A stretch of 64,000 nt of DNA from Flavobacterium sp. M31R6 (GCF_013284035.1 NZ_CP054141.1:4216001-4280000), one strand, 5' to 3'; shown: positions 34,696 to 43,712, counted from the first letter of the stretch. The notes: generated from the letters alone by a model not told the origin. Program-made: numbers and translations.

Positions 34696-35577
34696 TCAAC
34701 TGACTGCCTTGGCAAAACCAACGGTATCACGATACATCTGAGGAGAAACTTCGGCATTGATTTTAAAGAAACGACTAAAATAATGCTCATCATCGTACCC
34801 AAGTTCATAGGCAATTTCTTTAACTGGTTTATTCGTTAAGTACAATTCCCTTTTGGCTTCGATGATAATGCGTTCTGCAATTAAATTAGTCAATGTTTTA
34901 TTGAAGTGATTTTTGGTGATTTTGGCTAAAGCCTTTGGAGAAATATTAAGTAAATCGGCATAATCACTTGCAGAATGTTTGGTTTTGAAATTCTGCTCAA
35001 TGAAATTTTTTAAATTTTGAAGAATAAATGGCGCTGTATTTTCTTCTATTGAAACAAACTCTTTTGGTTGCTGCTCTTTTTTTAATCGAGAAGCTGTAAT
35101 GAGAAAAATTTTCAAATAGGATATCAACAACTCATATTGTGCCAATGCTGGATTCTGCATTTCAATCTTCATTTGTTCCAAAACCATATTGAATGTAGCT
35201 CTAGCCCCTTCATCAATTATTACATACGGAGGTTCATAAATATTGTTGAACAAAACCCCATTGCAAGCTACTTCATCGTGGTGTTTCATAATGCAAAAAA
35301 AATCGGGATGAAAATGAATCACTTTTCCCTCGATGGCATCAGTGGATGACAACATAAAAGGCTGATATGGCGCAAAAGCCAATAATTGATTTTCTGAAAA
35401 ATCATATTCTGAAAAATCTACTTTTACTTTACCTTTCCCCTTTTGAACCCATATTAATGAATAATAATTCAATCGCTGAATGTGGTCAAAACAAGATAAG
35501 CTTTCTAAAGAAAAAAGTTTGAAAGCCAAATTTCCGTTTTGTGGATTGACTAAAGTAAAAGTGGATTGATCTATCAT
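34696..35577 (-). CDS. AraC-family transcriptional regulator
   Basis: 293 residues. An N-terminal cupin-like sensor (FSENQLLAFAPYQPFML) is followed by the two-helix-turn-helix AraC domain: HSASDYADLLNISPKALAKITKNHFNKT and VKEIAYELGYDDEHYFSRFFK (about 255-275). Last gene of thioredoxin-NTF2-PPOX-AraC. It probably activates its own operon and the AhpD-like gene, because both promoters carry matching direct repeats spaced 21 bases, the usual geometry of AraC sites. Confidence 0.92.
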   Translation of the reverse strand: MIDQSTFTLVNPQNGNLAFKLFSLESLSCFDHIQRLNYYSLIWVQKGKGKVKVDFSEYDFSENQLLAFAPYQPFMLSSTDAIEGKVIHFHPDFFCIMKHHDEVACNGVLFNNIYEPPYVIIDEGARATFNMVLEQMKIEMQNPALAQYELLISYLKIFLITASRLKKEQQPKEFVSIEENTAPFILQNLKNFIEQNFKTKHSASDYADLLNISPKALAKITKNHFNKTLTNLIAERIIIEAKRELYLTNKPVKEIAYELGYDDEHYFSRFFKINAEVSPQMYRDTVGFAKAVS

Positions 35578-35601
35578 ACGATTCTATTTTTATGAACAAA
35601 T

Positions 35602-36231
35602 TTAGTTTAAACCAGAGTCTTTTAGTCTGCTTTTAAGATTTTCTATTTCTTCTTCTAATTTTGAAATGTATTGAAACTTTGGTTCAAAAGCAATTTGTAT
35701 TTCTTCCAAAGTAAACCGCTGTTTGATATGCTGAGGACAATTCCAATCAAAAGCTTCAATATGAAAAAGCATCATCCGTTCTGGACGAAACTGATAGTCA
35801 TCTAAATCGAGTTTGGACAGTAATTCTGGATTGTCCTTGAGTTCAATAATTTCTGCTTTGGCTAAAATTTTCAGTCTCGCCCTTGCGGGATAATCCATCA
35901 TTATTAGCGCTACATTATTGTTGGTTGCAAAATTTCCAACCGATATATATTGCTTGTTTCCTGAAAAATCGATAAAACCAATAGTATTTTTATCCAAGAC
36001 TTTCACAAAACTTTTGGGTCCGCCGCGATGCTGAATGTAAGGGAAATTTTTTTCACCAATGGAGGCTAAATAAAAACTGTCTCGATTGCTTATAAAATCC
36101 ATTTCATTTTGGGATAAACCGTCAATGATATTGAACTTTTCCATTCGTTCATAACCTTTTCGGCTTCCGTGTTGCTCCTGCAATGCTTTGACAGCATCGG
36201 TAAAAGCTATTTCTGCGAAATTTTTGGCCAT
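35602..36231 (-). CDS. Pyridoxamine 5'-phosphate oxidase-family flavoprotein
   Basis: 209 residues with a split-barrel FMN-binding layout: SFYLASIGEKNFPYIQHRGG, then GFIDFSGNKQYISVGNFATNNNVALIMMDYPARARLKILAKAEI. Family members reduce or oxidise small molecules with FMN or F420. The C-terminal helix may be a coiled coil (KLEEEIENLKSRL). Part of the thioredoxin operon; seven bases from the NTF2-like gene. Confidence 0.87.
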   Translation of the reverse strand: MAKNFAEIAFTDAVKALQEQHGSRKGYERMEKFNIIDGLSQNEMDFISNRDSFYLASIGEKNFPYIQHRGGPKSFVKVLDKNTIGFIDFSGNKQYISVGNFATNNNVALIMMDYPARARLKILAKAEIIELKDNPELLSKLDLDDYQFRPERMMLFHIEAFDWNCPQHIKQRFTLEEIQIAFEPKFQYISKLEEEIENLKSRLKDSGLN

Positions 36232-36237
36232 GAGAAA

Positions 36238-36651
36238 TTATTTAAATTTTCTGTCTTTCTCGTCAATTGGTAAATCATTGATACTGGCAAATCGTTTGCG
36301 CATCAAACCATTTTCATCAAACTCCCAGTTTTCATTTCCGTAGGCCCGAAACCATTGTCCAGCCACATTTCGATATTCATATTCAAAACGAACCGCCATT
36401 CTATTTTCGCGAAAACCCCATAACTCTTTTTTTAGTTTATAATCGAGTTCTTTTTCCCATTTGCCTTTCAGAAATTCTTTAACAGCATCTCGACCATTAA
36501 TAAAATCAGTTCTATTACGCCATTCCGTATCAATAGTATAGGCCAAAGCAACACGTTCTGGGTCTTTGCTATTCCAAGCATCTTCGGCCAATTGTACTTT
36601 TTGCAAAGCAGTTTCCATATTAAATGGAGGAAGTGGATATCTTTGTTCCAT
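36238..36651 (-). CDS. NTF2-like (DUF1348) protein
   Basis: 137 residues; starts [33 protein letters not shown] and has [33 protein letters not shown], both typical of DUF1348 in the NTF2 superfamily. Cone-shaped fold that often holds a small ligand; no clear active site. Lies between PPOX and thioredoxin genes. Confidence 0.88.
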   Translation of the reverse strand: MEQRYPLPPFNMETALQKVQLAEDAWNSKDPERVALAYTIDTEWRNRTDFINGRDAVKEFLKGKWEKELDYKLKKELWGFRENRMAVRFEYEYRNVAGQWFRAYGNENWEFDENGLMRKRFASINDLPIDEKDRKFK

Positions 36652-36669
36652 GATAATTAAAATTTTAAA

Positions 36670-37305
36670 TTAAGATAAAGCGTCTATTTGCAATAACGTG
36701 GATTGCACTAAAAGTTCAGAGATTTCAATTTCTAAAGATTTTTGTCTGTCTTTTGCATACCACAAATGAAGCTGATTTGCGTAGGTGTCTGCCGTTGTTG
36801 GATTGGACTTTAACACCTTAACTAAATTTTGCGCAAATTCCGGTCTTGGGCCCCAAATACCAGTTACATTATAATTAGAATCCAATTGAATTAATTTTGG
36901 AATTGACCGACCGTTATTGGTTAAATACTGATCCATCAATTCCAAATTCTGATCTCTATAAACTAATTTCATTTCAATTTTCCCTTCGCTCTCTGCCTCT
37001 ATTTTATGCAATGCTGGTAATATCTGCGAAGCATCACCACACCAATGCTCAGTTAAAACCAACCAATAGGTTTTGTTTTTTAAGAGTTGTACTTCTTTCA
37101 TTAATTTATTTGAAACAACATATGTTTTTTCCACACGATGCATACGATGCTGATTCAAGCTAATGTATTCTTTTATTTTGACATCAGAATTAGCAGCCAA
37201 ATCATCTGCCATGTGTTCCTTGTATTCATTGTAATTTATTCCTTTTTGAAAGTAGGCTTTGTATTCTAAATTTGTAATGGAGCTAAGATTATTTTCCGTT
37301 GTCAT
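36670..37305 (-). CDS. Thioredoxin-family protein with a single active-site Cys
   Basis: 211 residues, thioredoxin-like fold with TEHWCGDASQILPALHKIEAES. The usual CxxC is CGDA, so the resolving cysteine is missing and dithiol exchange is unlikely; it may bind or reduce peroxides with one Cys. First gene of its operon. Operator A and a CAACTTTG -7-like box lie 23-80 bases upstream. Confidence 0.85.
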   Translation of the reverse strand: MTTENNLSSITNLEYKAYFQKGINYNEYKEHMADDLAANSDVKIKEYISLNQHRMHRVEKTYVVSNKLMKEVQLLKNKTYWLVLTEHWCGDASQILPALHKIEAESEGKIEMKLVYRDQNLELMDQYLTNNGRSIPKLIQLDSNYNVTGIWGPRPEFAQNLVKVLKSNPTTADTYANQLHLWYAKDRQKSLEIEISELLVQSTLLQIDALS

Positions 37306-37328
37306 AGTTGTATTGTTTTAATTCGGTA

Positions 37329-37336
37329 CAAAGTTG
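37329..37336 (-). promoter_or_regulatory. -7-like box of the thioredoxin operon
   Basis: CAACTTTG on the minus strand, a near match to TAnnTTTG. It lies exactly 22 bases after the proximal direct repeat, the same spacing as in the AhpD promoter. Confidence 0.55.
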
Positions 37337-37356
37337 CGATATGAAACTCAAAAATA

Positions 37357-37395
37357 AAATGGATAAAAAACGTAAGATGATGGACAATTTTCCCT
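37357..37395 (-). promoter_or_regulatory. Operator A: 21-bp-spaced direct repeats before the thioredoxin operon
   Basis: On the minus strand GTCCAT (37385-37380) and ATCCAT (37364-37359) are exactly 21 bases apart, within a block closely matching 38206-38244. The proximal repeat takes the place of the -33 TTG, fitting an activator. The likely binder is the AraC regulator of the same operon. Confidence 0.7.
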
Positions 37396-37515
37396 GTAAA
37401 TAGAATTGTCACGATTAGAGTGAACGAATTTCTAATTCAGTAAAATTACCATTTTAATGCTACTATCTCAATTTAATGTCGGTAGAGTCAAACTCTACCA
37501 ATAATTAAAACACAC

Positions 37516-37549
37516 AAAAGCCCCAAAAAATTAAATTTTGGGGCTTTTT
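37516..37549 (-). terminator. Terminator after the AhpD-like gene
   Basis: AAAAGCCCCAAAA/TTTTGGGGCTTTTT with a 7-base loop; usable from both strands. Confidence 0.85.
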
Positions 37550-37601
37550 GATTAATGTTTCTTTGTCATCTTAATCTAACCTTTTTGAACACGAATTACA
37601 A

Positions 37602-38138
37602 TTATAAAGCTGGTGCCAAAGGAAAATCAACTGGCACTTGTGTTAAATTGTGTAAATAGTTCATTGCTGTTTTATCACTTATTAAAAGCATCAAATCAAT
37701 TAGATTTTCATTAGTATAACCTTGAGCAAAAAAAGCGTCTACTAAATCAGAATTAGCATTTCCTCTAGTTTTAGTAATTTCTGCAGCAAGTTGTACTAAT
37801 GCGTTCAATTTTGGATCAGTAGCTTTTCCTCTTCGGATATCCAATAATTGCTCATCTGTAAAACCATTCATTTTCCCAATAACAGTGTGGGCACTTTGGC
37901 AATATGTACAGTTGTTAACTTGACTTACGATTAAATTTACCGCTTCTTTTTCTTTATTGGATAAAGTAGTTTTAGCATTCTGAAAGGCTAAAAAACGCTC
38001 TAATCCATTTTTTGAATATCCAATTGTAGCATATAAATTAGGAACAAATCCTAATGCTTTTTGCAGGTTGTCAAAAATTGCTTGGTTGTTTTCTGAAACT
38101 TCTGATCTTGTTGGGACTAAAAATGTTGTAGTTGTCAT
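37602..38138 (-). CDS. AhpD-like carboxymuconolactone decarboxylase-family protein
   Basis: 178 residues with the AhpD redox motif NNCTYCQSAHTVIG (CxxCxxxH, near residues 76-84), so a peroxide-linked alkyl hydroperoxidase role is more likely than decarboxylation. VPNLYATIGYSKNGLERFLAF is the typical N-terminal region. Monocistronic, with operator B upstream. Confidence 0.9.
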   Translation of the reverse strand: MTTTTFLVPTRSEVSENNQAIFDNLQKALGFVPNLYATIGYSKNGLERFLAFQNAKTTLSNKEKEAVNLIVSQVNNCTYCQSAHTVIGKMNGFTDEQLLDIRRGKATDPKLNALVQLAAEITKTRGNANSDLVDAFFAQGYTNENLIDLMLLISDKTAMNYLHNLTQVPVDFPLAPAL

Positions 38139-38177
38139 CTTAATTGTTTTTAAATTTGCTTGTCGTTATTGACATTA

Positions 38178-38185
38178 CAAAGATG
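38178..38185 (-). promoter_or_regulatory. -7-like box of the AhpD-like gene
   Basis: CATCTTTG on the minus strand, 22 bases from the proximal direct repeat of operator B. Confidence 0.55.
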
Positions 38186-38205
38186 CGACAGCTTTAAAAG
38201 TTATA

Positions 38206-38244
38206 AAATGGACAATAAACGCAAGGTAATGGACGATTTTCCCT
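38206..38244 (-). promoter_or_regulatory. Operator B: 21-bp-spaced direct repeats before the AhpD-like gene
   Basis: Minus strand GTCCAT (38234-38229) and GTCCAT (38213-38208), 21 bases apart, in a block that aligns without gaps to operator A from AGGGAAAAT through the -7-like box. Confidence 0.7.
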
Positions 38245-38253
38245 CCTCAAAAA

Positions 38254-38931
38254 TTATAATCTAGTGATGTCTTCAATGATGATTTCTTTTCGATTGTAAT
38301 ACAACAAGCCTTTGGTTTCCATTTCATTTAGCAATTGCGTGGTAGTTTGTCTGGAAGTACAAATAATTTGAGCTATATCATTCTGAGTTAGATAATTTTC
38401 AAGAACAACTCTATTATCAGTTCGCTTACCTTCTCGTTCAGCCCAATCTTTTAGGAATTGATACAACCGGGTTTTGGCATCCTTCGAAATTAAATTAGCA
38501 TAACTGTTTTTAATGCGTTTCATTTTCAACCCTACAAACTTGGTGTAAGACAAAGCCAAACTAGGATTTTGAAGCAATAAATTTTCAAAATCGGATAATA
38601 AAAAACTGCAAATAATGATTTCATCCGTCAATGCTTTTGCATATTCATTGGAATTTACATCATTTTCCAAGGTCAATTCACCAAACAAATCTCCTTTTTG
38701 GATAATGTCTTTGATAGTTTCATTTCCATCTTCATCGACAGCAACAATTTTGATATTGCCTTTTTTCAGTAAAAAAACTCTTGGTACATCTGAGGAAGAA
38801 AAATAGATGACATCTCCTTTTTTGGCTTTTTTAAAACCTGTAATAATACACAACTGCTTAATTTGTGACATACTCAATGTCCAAAATAATTTGTGATCCC
38901 GAAGGTACCAATATTTTAATTCGTCGTACAT
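38254..38931 (-). CDS. Crp/Fnr-family transcriptional regulator
   Basis: 225 residues: cyclic-nucleotide-binding-like beta roll (about 20-120, GDVIYFSSSDVPRVFLLKKGNIKIV, GDLFGELTLEN), dimer helix, and a C-terminal helix-turn-helix (LTQNDIAQIICTSRQTTTQLLNEMETKGLL, about 178-207). No Fe-S cysteine cluster, so not a true Fnr. Upstream of the AhpD-like gene on the same strand; could also act on that set. Confidence 0.92.
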   Translation of the reverse strand: MYDELKYWYLRDHKLFWTLSMSQIKQLCIITGFKKAKKGDVIYFSSSDVPRVFLLKKGNIKIVAVDEDGNETIKDIIQKGDLFGELTLENDVNSNEYAKALTDEIIICSFLLSDFENLLLQNPSLALSYTKFVGLKMKRIKNSYANLISKDAKTRLYQFLKDWAEREGKRTDNRVVLENYLTQNDIAQIICTSRQTTTQLLNEMETKGLLYYNRKEIIIEDITRL

Positions 38932-39005
38932 AACAATTTATAAGTGTGTTGCCAATTCGTGTAAAAATAAAAAAAGTCTTGTTCAAAAAAATGCTTCGGT
39001 TAAAT

Positions 39006-39042
39006 AAAAAATCCAAACTCGAAAATTCAAGTTTGGATTTTT
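39006..39042 (-). terminator. Terminator after the acyl-CoA dehydrogenase
   Basis: AAATCCAAACT/AGTTTGGATTT stem with A and T runs on either side; 23 bases past the stop. Confidence 0.85.
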
Positions 39043-39064
39043 ATATCGATTTATAGAAAATCAA

Positions 39065-40204
39065 TTATGCGATTAAGGTTCTTGAAATTACAATACGTTG
39101 AATTTCGGAAGTTCCTTCATAAATTTGAGTAATTTTCGCATCACGCATCATACGCTCTACATGATACTCGGCTACATAACCGTTTCCTCCGTGAATTTGT
39201 ACAGCTTCGATCGTAGTATCCATAGCGGTTTGTGAAGCAAATAATTTAGCCATTGCACCAGATTGAGAAATATCCATTCCTTGATCTTTTTGGTAAGCTG
39301 CATTAAAACACAACAATCTCGCTGCCGAAATTTGTGTGGCCATATCAGCCAATTTGAAAGCTATTGCCTGATGTTTGAAAATTTCTTTTCCAAAAGCTTT
39401 ACGCTCTTGAGAATATTTCAACGCCAATTCATAAGCACCAGTTGCAATTCCCAATGCTTGAGAAGCAATACCGATACGTCCACCGTTTAAAACCGCCATG
39501 GCAAAATTGAATCCAAAACCATCGGCTCCAATTCTATTTTCTTTAGGCACTTTCACATCATTAAACATTAAGGAATGAGTGTCGGAACCACGAATACCCA
39601 TTTTCTTCTCTTTTGGACCAATATCAAATCCAACCCAACCTTTTTCAACAATAAAAGCATTGATTCCTTTATGTCCTTTTTCAATATCAGTTTGGGCAAT
39701 CACAATATAGGTTGAAGCTGATGCTCCATTGGTAATCCAGTTTTTAGTCCCATTCAATAAGTAATGATCCCCTTTGTCAATCGCAGTAGTTTTTTGTGAA
39801 GTCGCATCCGAACCAGCTTCTGGCTCCGATAAACAAAATGCTCCAATTACCTCTCCTTTGGCGAGTGGAACCAAATATTTCATCTTTTGTTCTTCATTGC
39901 AGTATTTTTCTAAACCTGCACAAACCAATGAATTATTCACAGACATAATAACAGCTGCCGAAGCATCAATTTTGGCAATTTCAGAAATTGCAAGAACATA
40001 AGAAACGCTATCCAAACCAGAACCACCATATTTGGTATCAACCATCATTCCCATAAATCCAAGTTCAGCCATTTTTTTGACCTGTTCGGTAGGAAATTTA
40101 GAGTGTTCGTCTCTTTCTATTACTCCTTCCAACAATTCAGTTTGAGCAAAATCTCGCGCTGCTTGCTGTATCATTAATTGTTCTTCGGTTAGATTAAAAT
40201 CCAT
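39065..40204 (-). CDS. Acyl-CoA dehydrogenase
   Basis: FAD enzyme of 379 residues that makes enoyl-CoA in beta-oxidation or branched-chain amino acid breakdown. GAFCLSEPEAGSDATSQKTTA and WITNGASASTYIV bind FAD, and QIYEGTSEIQRIVISRTL carries the catalytic Glu in the short-chain position. The length fits short/branched-chain enzymes. The neighbours give no clue to chain length. Confidence 0.96.
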   Translation of the reverse strand: MDFNLTEEQLMIQQAARDFAQTELLEGVIERDEHSKFPTEQVKKMAELGFMGMMVDTKYGGSGLDSVSYVLAISEIAKIDASAAVIMSVNNSLVCAGLEKYCNEEQKMKYLVPLAKGEVIGAFCLSEPEAGSDATSQKTTAIDKGDHYLLNGTKNWITNGASASTYIVIAQTDIEKGHKGINAFIVEKGWVGFDIGPKEKKMGIRGSDTHSLMFNDVKVPKENRIGADGFGFNFAMAVLNGGRIGIASQALGIATGAYELALKYSQERKAFGKEIFKHQAIAFKLADMATQISAARLLCFNAAYQKDQGMDISQSGAMAKLFASQTAMDTTIEAVQIHGGNGYVAEYHVERMMRDAKITQIYEGTSEIQRIVISRTLIA

Positions 40205-40247
40205 AATAATATAAAATAAATATTGTTTTTTGTTTTAAAAATGTTGT

Positions 40248-40255
40248 CAAAGGTA
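40248..40255 (-). promoter_or_regulatory. -7 box of the acyl-CoA dehydrogenase gene
   Basis: TACCTTTG on the minus strand with TTG (40278-40276) 20 bases upstream; good match to the Bacteroidota promoter. Confidence 0.75.
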
Positions 40256-40288
40256 CTTTTTAATTATGAAATTTTCAATTTTGAATCG

Positions 40289-40296
40289 TAAATTTG
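40289..40296 (+). promoter_or_regulatory. -7 box of anmK
   Basis: TAAATTTG ending 4 bases before the ATG at 40301, implying a leaderless mRNA. Confidence 0.55.
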
Positions 40297-40300
40297 GCCT

Positions 40301-41368
40301 ATGAAAAAAGATTACTATAACGTTATCGGAGTGATGTCAGGAACTTCGCTAGATGGAGTCGATTTGGCTCATATTCAATTTCAAATAAAAGATAGCAAAT
40401 GGGCATTTGAAATACTTGAATGCGAAACTATTTCTTACAATTTAAGTTGGATTTCAATCCTAAAAACAGCTGTAGATTACAGTAAAAATGAACTACTGGA
40501 ATTAAACAAAAACTACACTCAACTATTGGCATCCATCATTTCTGATTTCATAAAAAAGCACACCATTGAAAATTTAGATGCAGTTTGTTCGCATGGACAC
40601 ACGATTTTACATCAACCCCAAAATGGCTTTACACTACAAATTGGGAATTTACCTGAAATTGCAAAACTTACACAACAAAAAGTAGTTTGCGATTTTAGAG
40701 TCCAAGATGTTCAATTGGGAGGACAAGGAGCTCCATTGGTACCCATCGGCGATCGCATATTATTTTCTGAATATGATTATTGTATGAATCTTGGTGGTTT
40801 TTCAAATGTATCTTTTGAAGAAAATAATAGACGAATTGCTTTTGATATTTCGGCCGTAAATACGGTTCTTAATTTTTATGCCAATCAATTGGGACTGGAC
40901 TATGATGACAAAGGTCAAATTTCAAGAACAGGCAATTGCAATGCTGATTTACTTAATGAATTAAACGCTTTGGATTTTTATCAAAAAAAACACCCAAAAT
41001 CATTGGGCTTCGAATTTGTAAAAGAAGTTGTTTTGCCAATAGTAGATCGTTATCCAATATCCATTGAAGACAAATTACAAACCTATACCGAACATATAGC
41101 TATCCAAATAGCATTGGCTTTGCCAAAGAAAAAAGGAAGCATGCTAACTACAGGAGGAGGTGCCTACAATGATTTTTTGATCGAAAGAATTCAATTTCAT
41201 TTGCCAGAAATGGAGGTTATCATACCGTCAAAAAAAATCCTGGAATTCAAAGAAGCTTTAATTTTTGCATTACTGGGTGTTTTAAAAATGCGGGAAGAAG
41301 TTAATGCACTTCAGAGTGTAACAGGAGCAAAATACGACCACAGTTCTGGAGTAATTTATAGTTTTTAA
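40301..41368 (+). CDS. anmK: Anhydro-N-acetylmuramic acid kinase
   Basis: Cytoplasmic kinase of 355 residues that opens and phosphorylates anhMurNAc from recycled peptidoglycan. GVMSGTSLDGVDLA (11-24) binds phosphate. VCDFRVQDVQLGGQGAPLVPIGD holds the catalytic Asp, and LTTGGGAYNDFLIERI closes the ATP site. Divergent from the acyl-CoA dehydrogenase gene with a shared 96-base promoter region. Confidence 0.96.
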   Translation: MKKDYYNVIGVMSGTSLDGVDLAHIQFQIKDSKWAFEILECETISYNLSWISILKTAVDYSKNELLELNKNYTQLLASIISDFIKKHTIENLDAVCSHGHTILHQPQNGFTLQIGNLPEIAKLTQQKVVCDFRVQDVQLGGQGAPLVPIGDRILFSEYDYCMNLGGFSNVSFEENNRRIAFDISAVNTVLNFYANQLGLDYDDKGQISRTGNCNADLLNELNALDFYQKKHPKSLGFEFVKEVVLPIVDRYPISIEDKLQTYTEHIAIQIALALPKKKGSMLTTGGGAYNDFLIERIQFHLPEMEVIIPSKKILEFKEALIFALLGVLKMREEVNALQSVTGAKYDHSSGVIYSF

Positions 41369-41592
41369 GTACAGAACATATTAGAAAAATCAATTTTGTA
41401 TTATTTCATAAAAGCATTCCAACTGTTTTCAATCCAATTTTAAATCCAAATTAGGACATTTTTCACCATATATGTAAGTCATTATTTACTAAGTGATTAC
41501 ATTTTGACAAGAAACATCCAATCAAACCAACATCTTTTACGCATTTAACAAAATAACAGTGATTTGAAACTGGATTTTTAACTATTTAGCAT

Positions 41593-41600
41593 TAATTTTG
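41593..41600 (+). promoter_or_regulatory. -7 box of the chalcone-isomerase-like gene
   Basis: TAATTTTG followed by C, 27 bases before the ATG. Confidence 0.5.
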
Positions 41601-41626
41601 CTTCCAATTTAAAAATTCACCTACCA

Positions 41627-42202
41627 ATGAAAAAAATATTATTAATAATAACACTAGTTATTTCTGCCTTGTTTTCTGAGGCAAATGCACAAAAACAAAT
41701 CGTATTTGAAGGAGTAACTATTCCTCGAACAATGAAATTTGAAAACAAAACATTGCAACTGAATGGTGCAGGATCCAGATCTAAAATGTGGGTCGAAGTA
41801 TATATTCAAGCTTTGTATTTAAGCCAATTATCCCAAAATCCGAAAGAAATTATTAACGACAATTTAGAAATGTCTGTTCGAATTGAAATTACTTCTGCAT
41901 TAGTTTCTTCTGGTAAATTAACCAGAGCTATGCAAACAGGGTTTGAAAAATCTGCAGGAACCGATTTCAATACGTTAAAACCAAAAATGGAATTATTAAA
42001 AAGCTACTTGGCTGACGAAATTAAAAGAGGAGATGTTTTTGAATTAACATATAATCCAACTGACAGTTCTGTTTGGGTTACAAAGAATGGTACCCTTAAA
42101 GGAAAAGTTCCTGGATTTGATTTCAAAAAAGTGTTTTTCGGTATTTGGCTAGGCGACAATCCAGTAGATGAAGAATTAAAAAATAGTTTATTAGGAATTT
42201 AA
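41627..42202 (+). CDS. Chalcone-isomerase-like secreted protein
   Basis: 191 residues: signal peptide 1-21 (SEANAQ), then VTIPRTMKFENKTLQLNGAGSRSKMWVEVYIQALYL, the CHI-like start, and NGTLKGKVPGFDFKKVFFGIWLGDNPVDEELKNSLLG, the typical C-terminus. Bacterial CHI-like proteins usually lack flavonoid substrates and may bind fatty acids. Periplasmic or outer-membrane lumen location inferred from the signal peptide. Followed by two hairpins. Confidence 0.88.
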   Translation: MKKILLIITLVISALFSEANAQKQIVFEGVTIPRTMKFENKTLQLNGAGSRSKMWVEVYIQALYLSQLSQNPKEIINDNLEMSVRIEITSALVSSGKLTRAMQTGFEKSAGTDFNTLKPKMELLKSYLADEIKRGDVFELTYNPTDSSVWVTKNGTLKGKVPGFDFKKVFFGIWLGDNPVDEELKNSLLGI

Positions 42203-42248
42203 TAATCATTATTTACTGTTTAAAAAACTTTAAATACCACATTTATAA

Positions 42249-42299
42249 ATGAGCATGACTCAGCATTGGTTGCCAATACCAATGCCGTCATGCTCATTC
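42249..42299 (+). terminator. Hairpin after the chalcone-isomerase-like gene
   Basis: GAGCATGAC and GCATTGGT arms pair with ACCAATGC and GTCATGCTC. No T-tail, so possibly an mRNA 3' stabiliser. Confidence 0.55.
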
Positions 42300-42323
42300 T
42301 CTTTTAAAAAGAACCAAAAAAAG

Positions 42324-42364
42324 AAGTGCTTTTTTATCTATCGAAGATACAAAAGCACTTTTTT
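42324..42364 (+). terminator. Second hairpin with T-tail
   Basis: AAGTGCTTTT/AAAAGCACTT stem followed by TTTT; likely the actual terminator. Confidence 0.75.
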
Positions 42365-42426
42365 ATTGGTGAAATTCAGAGGCAAAAAAATTTAAACCAA
42401 ATACATATTTCTCATAAAACCTTTTA

Positions 42427-42434
42427 TATATTTG
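42427..42434 (+). promoter_or_regulatory. -7 box of the glutamate dehydrogenase gene
   Basis: TATATTTG, 26 bases before the ATG. Confidence 0.6.
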
Positions 42435-42459
42435 TCGAAAATAAATATATCACAATAAT

Positions 42460-43686
42460 ATGAAAGATTTATTAAAGAAATTTGAAAATAAAGCTCCTGA
42501 AATCATTTTCAACTGGAAAGACTCTGAAACAGAAGCTGAAGGCTGGACAGTGATTAACTCTCTTCGCGGTGGTGCTGCAGGTGGTGGAACCCGAATGAGA
42601 AAAGGACTGGATATGAATGAGGTTTTGTCATTGGCAAAAACCATGGAAGTGAAATTTTCGGTTTCTGGACCAGCGATTGGTGGTGCTAAATCTGGAATCA
42701 ATTTTGACCCGAACGACCCCCGCAAAAAAGGGGTTTTGCAACGTTGGTACAAAGCGGTTTCCCCATTATTAAAAAGTTATTACGGAACAGGTGGCGATTT
42801 GAACGTAGATGAAATTCACGAAGTAATTCCAATGACCGAAGAATGTGGTGTTTGGCATCCGCAAGAAGGTGTTTTTAACGGACACTTCAAACCTACGGAA
42901 GCTGATAAAATCAATAGAATTGGACAATTGCGCCAAGGTGTAATCAAAGTAATAGAAAACCCAAGATTCTCACCAGACGTAACCAGAAAATACACGATCG
43001 CCGATATGATTACCGGTTATGGTGTTGCCGAAGCGGTACGTCATTTCTACGATATTTATGGTGGTTCCGTAAAAGGAAAAAAAGCCATTGTTCAAGGTTT
43101 TGGAAATGTAGGTTCGGCTGCAGCCTTTTATTTGGCCGAAATGGGAGCCAAAATCATAGGTATTATTGACCGAGACGGTGGATTAATCAACGAAGAAGGT
43201 TTTACTTTTGAAGAAATAAAAGCATTATTCCTTGCCAAAGACGGAAATAAATTGGTAGCGGATAACATGATTCCGTTTGAAGAAATCAACCAAAGAATCT
43301 GGACAATTGGTGCCGAAATATTTACTCCTTGCGCTGCTTCAAGATTGGTGGCTCAAAGTCAAATTGATAGCTTAATTGCTAATGGATTGGAAGTAATCTC
43401 GTGTGGAGCTAACGTTCCTTTTGCCGACAAAGAAATTTTCTTTGGTTCAATTATGGAAGAAGTAGATCACAAAGTAAGCTTGATTCCTGACTTCATTTCG
43501 AATTGCGGAATGGCGAGAGTTTTCGCTTATTTCATGGAAAAGAAAGTGCAAATGACTGACGAAGCCATTTTTAACGACACTTCCGAAACTATCAAAAAAG
43601 CCATTGCAAAAGCATATGACTTAAACAACTCCAAAACAAACATTAGTGCTACAGCATTTGAGATTGCCTTAAAGCAATTGACATAA
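42460..43686 (+). CDS. Glu/Leu/Phe/Val dehydrogenase family enzyme
   Basis: 408 residues. GGAAGGGTRMRKGLDMNEVLSLAKTM and VSGPAIGGAKSGINFDPND hold substrate-binding lysines, and IVQGFGNVGSAAAFYLAEMGAKII is the nucleotide-binding Rossmann motif (about residues 206-229). It interconverts 2-oxo acids and amino acids with NAD(P)H. Flavobacterial members are usually called glutamate dehydrogenase; the true amino acid preference is not decided by the sequence seen here. Confidence 0.93.
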   Translation: MKDLLKKFENKAPEIIFNWKDSETEAEGWTVINSLRGGAAGGGTRMRKGLDMNEVLSLAKTMEVKFSVSGPAIGGAKSGINFDPNDPRKKGVLQRWYKAVSPLLKSYYGTGGDLNVDEIHEVIPMTEECGVWHPQEGVFNGHFKPTEADKINRIGQLRQGVIKVIENPRFSPDVTRKYTIADMITGYGVAEAVRHFYDIYGGSVKGKKAIVQGFGNVGSAAAFYLAEMGAKIIGIIDRDGGLINEEGFTFEEIKALFLAKDGNKLVADNMIPFEEINQRIWTIGAEIFTPCAASRLVAQSQIDSLIANGLEVISCGANVPFADKEIFFGSIMEEVDHKVSLIPDFISNCGMARVFAYFMEKKVQMTDEAIFNDTSETIKKAIAKAYDLNNSKTNISATAFEIALKQLT

Positions 43687-43712
43687 CAAAATACAATTTA
43701 TTCAAAATCTCC

